NCBI GenBank assembly: GCA_025024175.1
Contig: QCXZ01000001.1
Location: 35,520,942-35,584,941 of the forward strand
Direction: 5' to 3'
DNA from: Rhyzopertha dominica
Taxonomy: Eukaryota > Arthropoda > Insecta > Coleoptera > Bostrichidae
Length of the DNA stretch: 64,000 nt
Part shown: in pieces, positions 35,001 through 45,569 of the stretch
How positions within the stretch are numbered: position 1 is the first letter of the stretch
Layout: the number at the start of each line of letters is the position of its first letter
The notes under the pieces: model-generated
Told to the model about the DNA's origin: nothing
The model's database searches: none
Seen by the model: only the letters and a program-made list of their open reading frames with translations
Made by a program: the position numbers and the translations under genes

Positions 35001-35488
35001 TAGTTTTTTATTTATTTATTTATTATCTTTTATTATTATTTATTTATTATCTAGTTCTCTGACTGTATGGCACTTATTTTGACTTTTGAAATTATATGTC
35101 AAAAGTCCCTACATCACAGCAGTCCATTGCGCTTTGCGCGGAAACTATTATTACTCTTTAGACAAAAGTTAATCAGATATAAATTGCAGCTCGTGAAATT
35201 TACTGCAAGATATAAATTTCTTGACTTTTTTCTGTTATTAACTCTTCGATACATGAAATTTCGATATATACAGTATTTTGGGTCTGTATTTTTTTAGTGT
35301 GCTTCATATACAGCTTACATCTCCATTTTCAGTCGCCCACTTTGCGTCTGCTGCCATCTTGATTTCAAAGGTGTTTTTATTATTATTGCATCCGGTTTTT
35401 GCTTCAGATCAGGAAATGGTCAGCATCCTTTTTCAAGAAAAAAATATCAACTAAAAACACACTCTTAGCATTGTTAGCGCATTTCCCA
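32076..35488. other. Unassigned 3.4-kb stretch
   Basis: No recognised gene or repeat end. A 54-codon ATG frame at 32920-33084 has a Ser/Asn/Pro-rich composition (MYSSKPNYPDHDLS...), unlike the surrounding random frames. Nearby plus-strand frames (32703-32915 and 33836-34024) do not match any family I know. A low-complexity TTTATTTA tract lies at about 34975-35052. The stretch may be a strongly decayed transposon. Confidence 0.35.
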
Positions 35489-35848
35489 CACTGATCTCTA
35501 AATAACTGGATGTCGCTTACATACCAAAATGCATGTAAATTATTTATTATAGATTTAAGCCACCTTAGCGCCTCTAGCCGCTGGTCCTTGTACTAAAATT
35601 TTGACAAAGTTTCGCTTCTGCGATAAATATGACGTTAATGATTGACTGTTAAAATCGTGAACTCATCACCGTACAAACTGGATGTTACGTTTACGCATAA
35701 CCATATTATATAGTTAAGGATCTAACCTAAAATTTGAACGCGCCGTTAAATTAATAGTACGAGTACCAGCGGCATGGTGGCGCAAAGGGTTTTTACTTAT
35801 CACAGTTTTGAATGACTTATGCGACATCCAGTTATTTAGAGATCAGTG
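35489..35848. mobile_element. 360-bp MITE with perfect 28-bp TIRs
   Basis: CACTGATCTCTAAATAACTG continuing GATGTCGC (35489-35516) is the exact inverse of 35821-35848. The flanks ATTTCCCA (35481-35488) and ATTTCCTA (35849-35856) form an 8-bp target duplication with one mismatch, which suggests a hAT- or P-type transposase acting in trans. Inside, weaker inverted pairs (CCGCTGGT / ACCAGCGG and GCCACC / GGTGGC) extend the symmetry. It has no coding capacity. Confidence 0.85.
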
Positions 35849-35856
35849 ATTTCCTA

Positions 35857-36789
35857 CTTAACCAGCTTTTCTAAAAAATCTCGAAAACGGCCCAACGGAT
35901 CCGACTGATTGGATAGGTCTTGGCCCAACGATGATCAAGATATATTTGTACTTGCAGATAAATTCAGGTATTTTGATTTCTATAAGTCCATATTTAAGAT
36001 GAAATTACATACATCTCCACGATCCTTGGTAAATTCGCTATAGTCTTTTTCCCCGAAAAGGTTTTCATACTTGTTTTAATGTGTACGTTCATTTCAATCA
36101 CTTAATATTTGATAGTAAAGTCTAACTTTGATACAGGACTTCTATAAATGATTCACACAACGCGGGCGGCGTTGATTTCTGAATTCCTTGCGCCGCCTTT
36201 TTGTAACTGCTGCCAAGCTACAATATGCACGGCGATAGCAAGTACTGATGGTTGTAGATCAATGTTGCCCTACAGCTCTAAAATGTGAGCTTTCTGCAAC
36301 CATAAAGTTAATTATCCTACAAAACACTAAATGATCTGTTGAAAATACATAATACGCACTCCCAGGCTGAAGCGTTTTCTCATATTAAAATAAATCAAAT
36401 AATTCCAAAATCGACAGATGACAAGTATACGTCACTTTCTTGAGAGGCGGCAAATTAATTTAATCGATAATTTTCATAAGCGCCCTGGATTTATAGAAGT
36501 TCACTAATGGAACGTCTACGGCAAACCTTACAATTTGAGTAAAATATGAGATAAAAAAAAAACATGGTATGGAGGGAAAACCTGGTACCTCCAACTTATG
36601 TTTTATTTACTACTCTATCCAGCTTAGACTGAACTTATTTTTTAAACCAAGACTCCTTATTACTACTTTCAAAAAAGGAGGCATAATCTATAAACAAAAA
36701 ATACCACAGTAGATATATCTGAAGTTAAAATTCATTGGAAATGTCCTCAAAAATAATATTCGACATTACCTGTATTTGCCATGTTATTT
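35857..36789. other. Intergenic, nothing recognised
   Basis: No exon or transposon boundary can be supported between the MITE and the foldback element. Confidence 0.4.
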
Positions 36790-37440
36790 TTTTCTATTTT
36801 TTTAAGTACAACCTTAAGTTATATACCAAATTGTAGGTATTTTTAAACACTTTAAAAAAGCATAGTGGGTGTTAAAAAAAATTTTTTGCAGATTATCATA
36901 TTTTGCAAACAAAGTTAATTTTTGTAAATATTTTTTAACCTTACCCCATATAATAATTATTGGTTCATAGTTAAATGCCAACTTTTGTCTTCTTCAATTT
37001 GTGTCTATGTATGCGTAATTTTACTCCTTCTTAGTGAANCGCAAGAAAACTAGTCGCCGCTATGTTTCTGTTCATAGGATTATTAAGAATTGGTTGTGTT
37101 AGTTTAGTAGATTATTACCGTACAAATTATGCCTGCATACCCATCGCTGAACACAAACCCTCAAAATCTGGAGTAAATTTTAAATAAATCAAGTACAAAG
37201 TTCGTTCTAGAGAGAGGCTAGAAAACGATACCCTGCGATGAGGCTAGTGCGTGATGTAGAAAATCAAACTAAACTCATCGCAGGGTACTGTTTTCTAGCC
37301 TCGCTCTCTTTAGAAAGAACTTTGTACTTGATTTATTTAAAAGTTACCCCAAATTTTGGGGTTTTGTGTGCAGCGATGGGTATATAGGCATAATTTGTAC
37401 CGTAATAAACTGTTAAATTAACACTAATACACAGTTTGAA
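36790..37440. mobile_element. Foldback element, family F1 copy 2
   Basis: The left part repeats the copy at 4814-5550 in the same order: TTAAGTACAACCTTAAGTTA, CCAAATTGTAGGT, ATGCCAACTTTTGTCTTCTT, CTAGTCGCCGC. The right part folds back on itself: 37085-37255 and 37268-37430 are inverted copies (TACCCTGCGATGAGGCTAG against CTCATCGCAGGGTA, and CATACCCATCGCTG against CAGCGATGGGTATA). It has no coding capacity. Confidence 0.75.
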
Positions 37441-38148
37441 CAAGTACTTCCATATTTTGTTTTATTATCCCAATGTGGTTTGAATAATTTCATTTAAATT
37501 AATAGTTAAATGAGTGATTTCACTTGGAGAAAAATAGCATGTTTCGTTAGGATTAAAAGTGAGTTTTTTTGTCTTGTAATTTTGTATCTGCTTACCAAAA
37601 AAACTAACACTTTTAATCTCGATAAAACAAATTACTATTATAAAAGCTGAACCATTAAACACCAGCCTACTACACTGCATAATTATAAGTAAACAAAACC
37701 TGAAACAAGCTGATACCTAACAAGAAATTCTTTTTTTGCTCTTGAACATTGTACAAAGGCAGTGTGCAAAATATCTAATATTTTACCTTATAGGATCTAT
37801 AACATCTGTAACATGAATAAGGTAATATTAATGTTCAGCTTAAAACCTTGAAAAGCAACTAAAATTGCCTTTGTTGACTTTAATGTGGGGTACTGAAATA
37901 AAAAACTTCATTAATACAAATTTATATTTTAGTTTTAACGGATAGGTAACATATGAACTTCTACACATAATTATTTTGACATTTAGTAGGAAAAGGACCA
38001 CAACTTAATCATTTTACCAGTAAAATAGGTAACAGGAATGACAATATCGAAATAATGACACATTGTAATAATGTTTTTCTAAATATGTCATAAATAAATA
38101 CCAGCCTTCATCATTTCTTAAACAGGCAACCCATTACTTATTCAACTT
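37441..38148. other. Intergenic, 3' flank of the C18orf32-like gene
   Basis: AT-rich. It should contain the 3' UTR and polyadenylation site of the minus-strand gene ending at 38149, but no unambiguous AATAAA was seen close to the stop on that strand. Confidence 0.4.
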
Positions 38149-38391
38149 TTAACTTGTTTTTGCTTTACAACCATTTGCCGTTTGATTTTCAACCTTTTCT
38201 GTCTTTTCACAAATACTGTTGTCACCGCTTTTCCTACAAGGACAAGCAGACCAATCTGGCATTTTTAGAGGTTCTGCGTCTTGAACCTTCGGCCCCCAAG
38301 GATTCCAAACCTTGAGTATTAGTGGCTGTATAAAGCGATGAAATAAAAACAATAACAGTGGGATTACGAAACAAGGTACACATCCAGCCAT
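38149..38391 (-). CDS. C18orf32 / UPF0729-family small membrane protein
   Basis: A single coding exon of 80 residues. The N-terminus MAGCVPCFVIPLLLFLFHRF has the family hallmark: a Cys-x-x-Cys motif (CVPC) directly before one hydrophobic segment (about residues 6-24). WNPWG follows at residues 31-35, then a polar, Cys- and Lys-rich tail (PDWSACPC, CEKTEK). In mammals the homologue is an ER and lipid-droplet associated protein; its biochemical role is unsettled. I chose the methionine at 38391 because it gives the conserved N-terminus. An in-frame upstream ATG at 38427 would add 12 unconserved residues. It lies about 1 kb from, and divergent to, the CPTP gene. Confidence 0.85.
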   Translation of the reverse strand: MAGCVPCFVIPLLLFLFHRFIQPLILKVWNPWGPKVQDAEPLKMPDWSACPCRKSGDNSICEKTEKVENQTANGCKAKTS

Positions 38392-39401
38392 TCCAGTTAG
38401 ATTAAAGTCCAAAGAACTATAAAACAAAACTCTAACTTTCCAAAATTTACAACATTTAATTACTTACTTATGTATTTATCAATAACCTTCTTATGTATTT
38501 TAACAGCAAACCAATTTTAACAAAATGTATCTGTATCTGTATACTAATTGACAATGTGAAGTGTCAGATGTCAGATCAGCTGTTTTCGCGGTGTTGTCAG
38601 CATGTGCCTTGTTTCATTTTATCCCAGCCTTTCGGATTCACTTCAAGAAGAATTCAGAACAAAAAAATTCAGAAAACGTAATTGTTTATCTGAAATATTT
38701 ATTGAGTGAACTACTATCATTAAGTACGAATAACATATAGGTACGTCTAACAGAGCCAAACAAAAGAACCATAATACATATACTATATACTAGTCAATTA
38801 TTTTTCTATAAAACCAGTAACGTTGGTAAGCCTATGCAATCTAGGGTTATTAGTTACATGGTTGGTATACTTTCTAAAATTTCACATTTATTATTTTGAC
38901 ATATGAGTGGTCAGTCACTACTGTAATTTAAAATAAATTAAATTAATTGAAAAGGTTAAGAGGAAATTGCGCAAAGCCAAATCCAAAGTAACTAGATTCA
39001 TAAAATCCTGATTCACACCGAATTTAAAGTGGTTTTAAAGAAATGGAATTTACTACTTATATTAAAAGAAATTACTAAAGTAGTTTATAAAAGTTGTAGT
39101 TACAGTGTACGCATATAAACGTCACGTTTTGTGGTTAAGTTGTTCTCTTTCTTCTGACAGTCTCTGTATCCTAGACAAGTTGTCTAAGCTCTGTATCATC
39201 CTATCATCTACAAATAGCCATAGCTTGATATTTTTGTAGTGTTTGTGTTGATACCCGTCTATTATCTGTAACTGATTAATCGCCAATCCGCCAATGATTT
39301 GCCAGTATATTTTATAGGTCCTTTGTATTATGAAGTAGTGGCACAATTTAAGTGTGCAGTCGCTGCAAATATAGATAATTTGTTTTGTAGCACACGGTGA
39401 A
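38392..39401. other. Divergent intergenic region with a possible small ORF
   Basis: This 1-kb region lies between two divergently transcribed genes and should hold both promoters. A 74-codon minus-strand ATG frame at 39122-39346 starts only 55 bp from the CPTP start and ends in a charged, helix-like stretch (LDNLSRIQRLSEEREQLNH). It could be a small gene sharing a bidirectional promoter, but I recognise no family and cannot exclude chance. Confidence 0.4.
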
Positions 39402-41684
39402 ATGGCAAACGAAGAAATTGCTGTTGTATTTGATCTTAGTGTTGTTCACGACAATTTTTTAACTTCTTTGCATGAAGAAGATGATATCCACTTAAAGTAT
39501 TATTTAAACAGCTATGATGAACTTAACAAGTACATTTCTGGTAATATATTTTTTACATTATTGGTGATGTAAATTTATTTCAGATTTTTTAACTTAATGG
39601 GGACTGTATTTGGTTTTGTTAGTACAGATTTGAAGTCAAAAATGGATATATTAGCAGAATTTCTAAACAGTGAGGATGGACACAATTTTCAGACAGTAAA
39701 AAAAATGATTGAATATGAAAGGAACGGCGGTTTGTTAACTAAAAAAGGTTATACTTCAGGCAGCAGGACTTTACTTCGTTTACATAGAGGATTAGGTAGG
39801 AATAAATTAGATGTGCAATTGGTAGTAATTTTTAGGATCAAACTATATACTGAACGCTTAGCGGAATATGCTTTTCTACCATAAACATCACAAATAATTT
39901 TGCCCTATAATGGAAAGTCTATTGAAATAAATTAACCTTTCATGCAAATTTAGTAGAATGATTTTTGTTAAAGTTTATCAATATATTTACATATTTTACT
40001 CATTTTAATCAGTAGAATGTCAGTTTTCAGTTATATCACAAGAGAGTGAACATAAAAGGAAAATAATTTGACAAACCTTCGAGAACTGTTGTCGAGTGGG
40101 TATTGCTAAATGGCAACAGTTTAAGAATAAAAGTTCTGGAGAATTATTTTCTAATTTATTCTCACTCTTGCGTGGTATTCGATAGATTAATCTTTGGACC
40201 TCGTCGTCAGATTTGATATAACTACTTTGTCAATCAATAAAAACAAAGTACCTACTACAAAATATTATAGTGCTCTTGTGCTTATTGTCATCTTATTGTC
40301 AGTATAATAGTGTGTCGATTGGCTAAAAGGTACACACATGATATGAAATTAAAACATACTATTGGCATCTATTGGTTTTTAGAAATGTCAGAAAATAATC
40401 ATACAACCCATTAAATTTATTATCTGCTCATAATAGGGTATCTGGTTGTTATGGCATAGTACCTGCAAGTAGATACTGAGTAGGCAGAGTTGTTGCATCT
40501 CTACAATTAAAATTTATACACTCCTGTACAAAATTAATGCACCAATATAATGAATTTAAAAATTTCTCTTTTAAATTATTTTGGGCCGGTTACACAAAAA
40601 TGTAGATCTAATTTGATCCAAGGTAACCTGCGCTTGTTACCTAGCAATATTATGAATCCGTTGTTCTGATCGGTGTTGCTATAGAAACGACCACGGGTTA
40701 AACTCAGACAGTTTCATCCATGTTTGTGCAACCAGCTCTTTGTATGTCACACAGAATATAAATAATAGTCTTTAAACCTTTTTTTGACAATTATTGTATA
40801 ACAAACCATTTGTTTACCATTTTTAAAGTGATTTCTAAGTTAATCCAACAGAACATCTTTGAGAGATGCTCAAAAGAAATGTGAGTCACCTTATACCTGC
40901 ACCTACAAACCTGCAAGAACCCAAAAATGCAGTTCTTACAGAGTGGGAAAACATCCCGCAAAATGTCATCCAAAATTTAATTTAAAGCAGCCAAAGCGTA
41001 TAGATGCAGTTATAAAAGTTAGAGGAGGCAATACACACTACTAACATTCCAATACTAACATCCACTGCCTTATGTTAACATTTAATTGTTATTCACTTTT
41101 CTTTAACTTTAAGTAGAACTGTTAATTTTATTACAGTTAAATTCCAGTAACATCATTTTTGCGTATAATACTGTTCTAAAATCTTCAATAATGTTTTCAT
41201 TTAGTTTCCATAAACTTATTTTACAAAATACAAATTTGTATTCTATTGGTACGATAATTTTGTCAAGGTGTATATATGTCTTTTTTAACAACAAATACTC
41301 TTTGTCCCATACTAGACTTCATCCGAGCCTTCTTAAAAAGTGTTGGTGAATTAAAAGAAGATGAGTACACTGGCCCTATTTGTAGAGAAGCTTATGAAAA
41401 GACTCTAGCTAAGCACCATTCGTTTATTGTTAAAAATGGAGCCAAGCTTGCTATGTATACCATGCCAACAAGAGACCAGCTGTTGAAACGAGTAAGTGTA
41501 TTGGTTAAATATTCATTTTATCATTTGATCGTAATTTCTCTAAATCACACAGGTCTGTGCAGGAGATGAAGAAGTAATAAAGTGCACAATAGAAATTCTA
41601 CCAAAGATGCTACATGTAACTGCAGATGTATTTCAACGAGTAGAAGATCTTTATACCAAGTACGATCTACATTCACTTCAGTAA
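39402..41684 (+). CDS. CPTP: Ceramide-1-phosphate transfer protein (GLTP fold), 4 exons
   Basis: Exons are 39402-39540, 39584-39795, 41316-41491 and 41553-41684, with GT..AG boundaries and a stop at 41682-41684. The product, about 218 residues against about 214 in mammalian CPTP, is a cytosolic protein moving ceramide-1-phosphate between membranes. Family signatures are MGTVFGFVSTDLKSK, with the headgroup-binding Asp and Lys, SRTLLRLHRGL with the phosphate-binding arginines, and AKHHSFIV with the conserved histidine near the active site. The C-terminus DLYTKYDLHSLQ is typical. Phases agree at exon 2/3 (1) and 3/4 (0), but exon 1 ends in phase 1 while exon 2 needs one more base: the T run at its start (39585-39590) is one T too short. 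This is either an assembly error or a real frameshift. Intron 2 carries three transposon fragments. Confidence 0.88.
40028..40185 (-). mobile_element. Short hairpin MITE (CACAAGAG family), copy 2
   Basis: This is the opposite-strand counterpart of the element at 15941-16088, here within intron 2 of the CPTP gene. Its arms are CAGTTATATCACAAGAGAGT and CTCACTCTTGCGTGGTATTC. No coding sequence. Confidence 0.7.
40583..40738. mobile_element. Harbinger-type MITE
   Basis: A 156-bp element in CPTP intron 2 with terminal inverted repeats GGGCCGGTTACACAAAAATG and, inverted, GAGCTGGTTGCACAAACATG. The GGGCCGGTTGCACAAA terminus is one I associate with PIF/Harbinger miniature elements of insects. A TTT flanks both ends and may be the 3-bp target duplication. 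Confidence 0.6.
40860..41043 (+). pseudogene. Tc1-type transposase C-terminal fragment
   Basis: One frame reads VSHLIPAPTNLQEPKNAVL and TEWENIPQNVIQNLI; after a frameshift another reads RIDAVIKVRGGNTHY, ending at the TAA. 'W..IPQ..I..LI.SMPRR..AVI.ARGG.T.Y' is the standard C-terminus of Tc1-family transposases. The rest of the gene is missing. A Tc1-like terminus (ACTCCTGTACAAAATTAATG) about 350 bp upstream, near 40522, may be the element's left end. It lies in CPTP intron 2. Confidence 0.75.
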
Positions 41685-42393
41685 GATACCATATTTTATA
41701 TTTGTAACATTCCGCTGTGAAACCATATTTTATATCTGTAAATGAATTATATAAATTTCCACTCAGTACATACATGTATTCAATTATTTTTACTCTAAAA
41801 AACTACAATAAAAAAAATTAAATATCTAGCCTTAAAAAAAGAAGGAAATTAAAATACGTTAAATTATTATAGTTTGATTAATATGATTGAAACAATGATG
41901 ACAGAATTGTTAATTCTATGTATCTTTCCCTCCTTCATTCAAAAATTAAATAATCTCTAATTTCTATCATCTGCTTATGAGGTAGAACCACACAGGGAGG
42001 TACTTTACACACATTGTTCTACATATAACTTTTATATTTTAATACCAAATAGTTTTAGAATGTAGCAGAAATTTAATTAATAATTTTTTGCACCAGTATA
42101 TTTGTAAGCTGTTTGTATCTGGAAATTCAGCATACATAATTTTAATCCTCTACATAAAGGACATTAGCAGTTCCAAGAATAAGCTTTAAATCTGATTTTT
42201 ATATTAAAAGCTTCTCTTAACATTATAGCTTAGGTGTATAGAAAAATATACTTATCTTATCCAGTATATTTAAGTGAGAATAGAGTGCTTTCTTCAAGTA
42301 ATGTATTTTTATTTCGATATAGGTATGTAATGATAAGATAGAATAGTCTATACTTATCTGTAGTTTTGTGCACTGTTGATTATAAGATTTTTC
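41685..42393. other. 3' flank of CPTP
   Basis: Holds the CPTP 3' UTR; an AATAAA followed by an A-rich stretch at about 41807 is a plausible polyadenylation signal. Nothing else is recognised. Confidence 0.45.
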
Positions 42394-42588
42394 TCAAACA
42401 ATATATTCTTTACAGTTTTCCATTTTCTGAAGCATGTATTTTCCTTTTCGTAAATGAGGCTGTAGTTTTCCTATGGCCTCTAATGCTTCTTTTTCTACAT
42501 CGAGAGGTAAATTTTCTTCATTTCTACTCATCTCAAAACGGAAACAACTAAAAACTACGAATTGAAATTGAACCCTAGTAACCGTCAT
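42394..42588 (-). CDS. Possible first exon or small protein, unrecognised
   Basis: A minus-strand frame contains MSRNEENLPLDVEKEALEAI followed by GKLQPHLRKGKYMLQKMENC. This charged, amphipathic stretch (from the internal ATG at about 42531) looks more like real coding sequence than its surroundings. It reaches a stop at 42394, but a GTAAAG donor-like site just after the Asn codon of MEN would allow splicing out. I cannot name a family and found no second exon to the left. It may be a small gene convergent with CPTP, or chance. Confidence 0.3.
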   Translation of the reverse strand: MTVTRVQFQFVVFSCFRFEMSRNEENLPLDVEKEALEAIGKLQPHLRKGKYMLQKMENCKEYIV

Positions 42589-42878
42589 ACTAAAGAGATT
42601 TTAAAACCTGACATGATTATTTCGACAAATCAAAATAATTCATATTAAAGGAAAATAGTGTTATCCAAACAAGTGTAGGTGGAAATGATAAAGAGGCGTA
42701 TAATAAATGGAGAAAACAAAAAACCGTCAGCAGGAATGTGGGGGTTAATTTGGGGGGGAAGGCAACAAAAATCGCATTCTTACAATTTTCAGTTTGGTNA
42801 CTTTTTAATATGACCTTATAATTTCCGAGAAGTGTGAAAAAACGATTTTATGGCCATTTTTTTGTTTTCTGTTTTTTT

Positions 42879-42901
42879 AGAGAGAGAGAGAGAGAGAGAG
42901 T
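42879..42901. repeat. (AG)n microsatellite
   Basis: Eleven consecutive AG dinucleotides. Confidence 0.95.
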
Positions 42902-42939
42902 GTGAACTCAAAGGACTATCGACCGAAGTCTTTCCGCCC

Positions 42940-43590
42940 ATTCAATTTTATTTATTACAATGTGTATATTAATAACAGTTGTTATTTAAACTTGGTCAGC
43001 TTCATCCTTCAGAAGGATGTATAGGGGCTTCTATGGGAAACTTCTACGTCTTAGGGGCAAGTTTGGTATACAGACTATTTGGTGTTCAACCAGTGGTAGT
43101 ATCCTTTCTGATGCCTTTCGGGTGAAGTCGTTGAATCGGGAGAGGATAGGTTGGATCTTTGTTTGCTCATAGAGGAGATTATTTGAGGGATTGTATATAG
43201 GATTCGTAGGGTGTCTAATTTTTGTTAATTTCCTAAGGATTGTTCATTCTGCTGTTTTGATGTTGTTCAGTGCCGGACTTCTGCATGTTTTGTATACTAT
43301 GTGTCCATATTCAACAAGTGGTCTGCATATCATTTTGTAGATATGTGTGGCAGTTTCCAGACTGATTCCTTTGTTTTTATATGTCAACGAGCGAAAGTGC
43401 ATGGCTCTTGCTATGATCTGACCCTTGCCTGTTTGGTATGTTGGTTAAAATTAACTTCACTGTCCAGAGTGATCCCAAGATATCTAACACTTGACTGTGG
43501 ATTAACTGTGTGGTTGGATATGCTGATCGTGGGTTATGTATCTTTAAGGGCATGATTATGTTTTCGGTTACAAAACACTTTTTTGTCAAA
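42940..43590 (-). mobile_element. 3' fragment of a non-LTR retrotransposon
   Basis: Minus-strand frames, broken by stops, give the post-RT region of a jockey/R1-like ORF2: LDILGSLWTVKLILTNIPNR, RQGSDHSKSHALSL, then a stretch equivalent to 'Y..M.RPL.EYG..V....' (LQNDMQTTC*IWTHSIQNMQ), then MNNP*EINKN*TPYE and LLYE.TKIQP-like pieces. The 3' end is near 42940, where the minus strand reads AATAAATAAAATTGAAT, a plausible tail. The reverse-transcriptase core is absent. It lies beside the (AG)n tract. Confidence 0.6.
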
Positions 43591-44459
43591 GACTAATTCT
43601 ACTAGAAATAATTATCATACAGTTCTGCCGTTCTCATTTTTTCATTTTGACATATTCATTTTAGTAAGTATAGAAACCTATAGTCACAATTTATTATCAC
43701 TCAAAAAACAAAAAGTTACTCAAGTATCTGTAAATTTTTCAATAAAGTGGTAGAATTATTAAAAGAAATATCAAACTGAATACACCATTCAAATCTACAG
43801 AAAAGATACCAAAGAAACTGTTTTCGATTGTTTAAACTGACACTTTATTTTTGATACTATTGCTCACTGGACTATAATACAAGGAATATTTTTTAATAAA
43901 AAGATTTTATGCACAATGACATTATAAAATGACAATTATAATAAAATTTCTTTAATGCAAATATTTTTTTATAGCCCTTTGGCGTTATTTCGTTATTATG
44001 ACCCAGCAGGCTATAATAAAACATCAAAAATTAAAAGTAAACACAAGCTATGAGCTTATTTAAAGTTTTATATAAATTTTGATGTTTACAATACAGTTTA
44101 GCCATGTTTAGGTTGCGGCAGCAGGTCGCCTTTTCAGTTTAATTTACTGTAATTCTGTGAAGATAGTTTATTGTTTTGAAAACTGACTGCCAAATGTTAA
44201 ATGAATTATCATTCTGTGTGTGTGCTAATGCCTACCCATCATAAATATGAAATGTAGAGTATTTAGTTTAAAAACGATAAGAGGTTATATTATAATAATT
44301 TGTTTTAAATATTCAATATATTAATCGTACATAAAGTTTTTTATGCATTGCAGGCATAACTGAATTTTATGGTCCTACAGCACTTTTTTAGTTCAAAATA
44401 GCACCTCGGACCATAAAAATCTTATTATGCTCTTAATACATAAATAACTACTACATACT
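43591..44459. other. Intergenic, nothing recognised
   Basis: AT-rich. A small hairpin lies at about 44366-44420 (TTTTATGGTCC against GGACCATAAAA). No exon is supported. Confidence 0.4.
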
Positions 44460-44700
44460 AAATTTTTAACATTTATACACTTTATGTATATGGCTGAATA
44501 ATTCTAGGCCAATCTTGCTCTTTTTGCCAAGGTTTTCTGAATCAGTAATATTTTCGTAAGTTTTTTCAAAGTCCAAACCATGACGTTTTGTACACCCACA
44601 TCTGTAAGAAATTGCTTGTAATGATTCTGGCATGATGGGATGTCTGTAAAGCAAGCACCAGTATTTTGGGTTGCACTGATTTTGCTAATTTTAATGTTCT
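44460..44700 (-). pseudogene. Cys-rich transposon-associated ORF remnant, inverted unit 1
   Basis: A 62-codon minus-strand frame (44466-44654) reads MPESLQAISYRCGCTKRHGL and then DFEKTYENITDSENL. The pattern resembles the cysteine-rich tail ('C.C..K.GL.C...C..C.....C.N') found on repeated insect ORFs associated with transposons, but several cysteines are lost. The nucleotide sequence is colinear with 44845-45230 on the opposite strand, so the two form an inverted pair. Function unknown; almost certainly decayed. Confidence 0.35.
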
Positions 44701-44844
44701 ATAAACTTGTAGCGCAACTGCTCCAACAGTTGGCAATAATGTCTCTACTTTAAAAGTTGATTTTGTAATTGAAAAGCTTATAGTGCTGAATCCTCAAATC
44801 ATTTAGACTTAGTTTGTCATATGTGCATCTGTCAATAGACTACA

Positions 44845-45205
44845 AGATGTCATGGTTCGGACAATTGTTGGAACTTTCAAAAAACCTTCGAAAGTATTAC
44901 TAATTGAGAACCTTTGTTCCAATCCAGAGAATAAATCTGAAGAAATAGAAAGAGCTGCTTACATTTTATGGAGGTTTTATGGTACTTTCAATCATTCTCT
45001 GCCCACCGCGCAGACAAGTGATATCCCATTTAATTTTTACCCTACATTCAACACTTATTTTTCTCTACGTCATCAGCACCCTCAAATTTACCGTTACAAA
45101 AAGGAAGGAGTCCCCTTAATGAAAGATAAAATACTGAAGATCAAATCCAGAACTTGGCAAGGAGACCAAGACTGGCCTATCATTATTAAATTATATAAAG
45201 TGTAA
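44845..45205 (+). pseudogene. ORF of 117 codons, partner of the inverted unit
   Basis: An intact ATG frame (44852-45205) starts MVRTIVGTFKKPSKVLLIEN and ends TWQGDQDWPIIIKLYKV. Its two ends match the minus-strand unit at 44460-44700 at nucleotide level: TCATGGTTCGGAC..AACTTT against TCATGGTTTGGACTTT, and ACTTGGCAAGGAGACCAAGA against CCTTGGCAAAAAGAGCAAGA, each followed by TGGCCTA and ATAAAGTGTA. The open frame differs from the frame conserved in the partner, so its openness may be accidental. The central part has no counterpart and no family I recognise. An AATAAAG lies about 110 bp past the stop. Confidence 0.35.
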
Positions 45206-45569
45206 ATATTAAAAATTAAATGTTTTTTATAAAAAAAATCGGAATATATTTTTATTTAAAAAAATCCCTTATATGATACTTCAGTCAAAATGTTTGTAGC
45301 AATATCATCAAAAAATAAAGTTTCTGATTAAACAACAAAAAACAGTTTCTATTGTTTCTATAGAACTTTTTCAGTACATGGAGAAGAGCACAATTTTCAG
45401 AAAAATGCTAGTCCGAAAGAGAATCAAATTAGTGGATACACATCGGAACAAAAAAGCACCTTCCCCCTCCTAAAATGGACTGTGACATCATATACCGAAC
45501 GGTTAAGCACATGTTGCGGATAATCCTATTGCTAGCCAACACATTTTGGGCTTCTTCATGTCAGTCATA

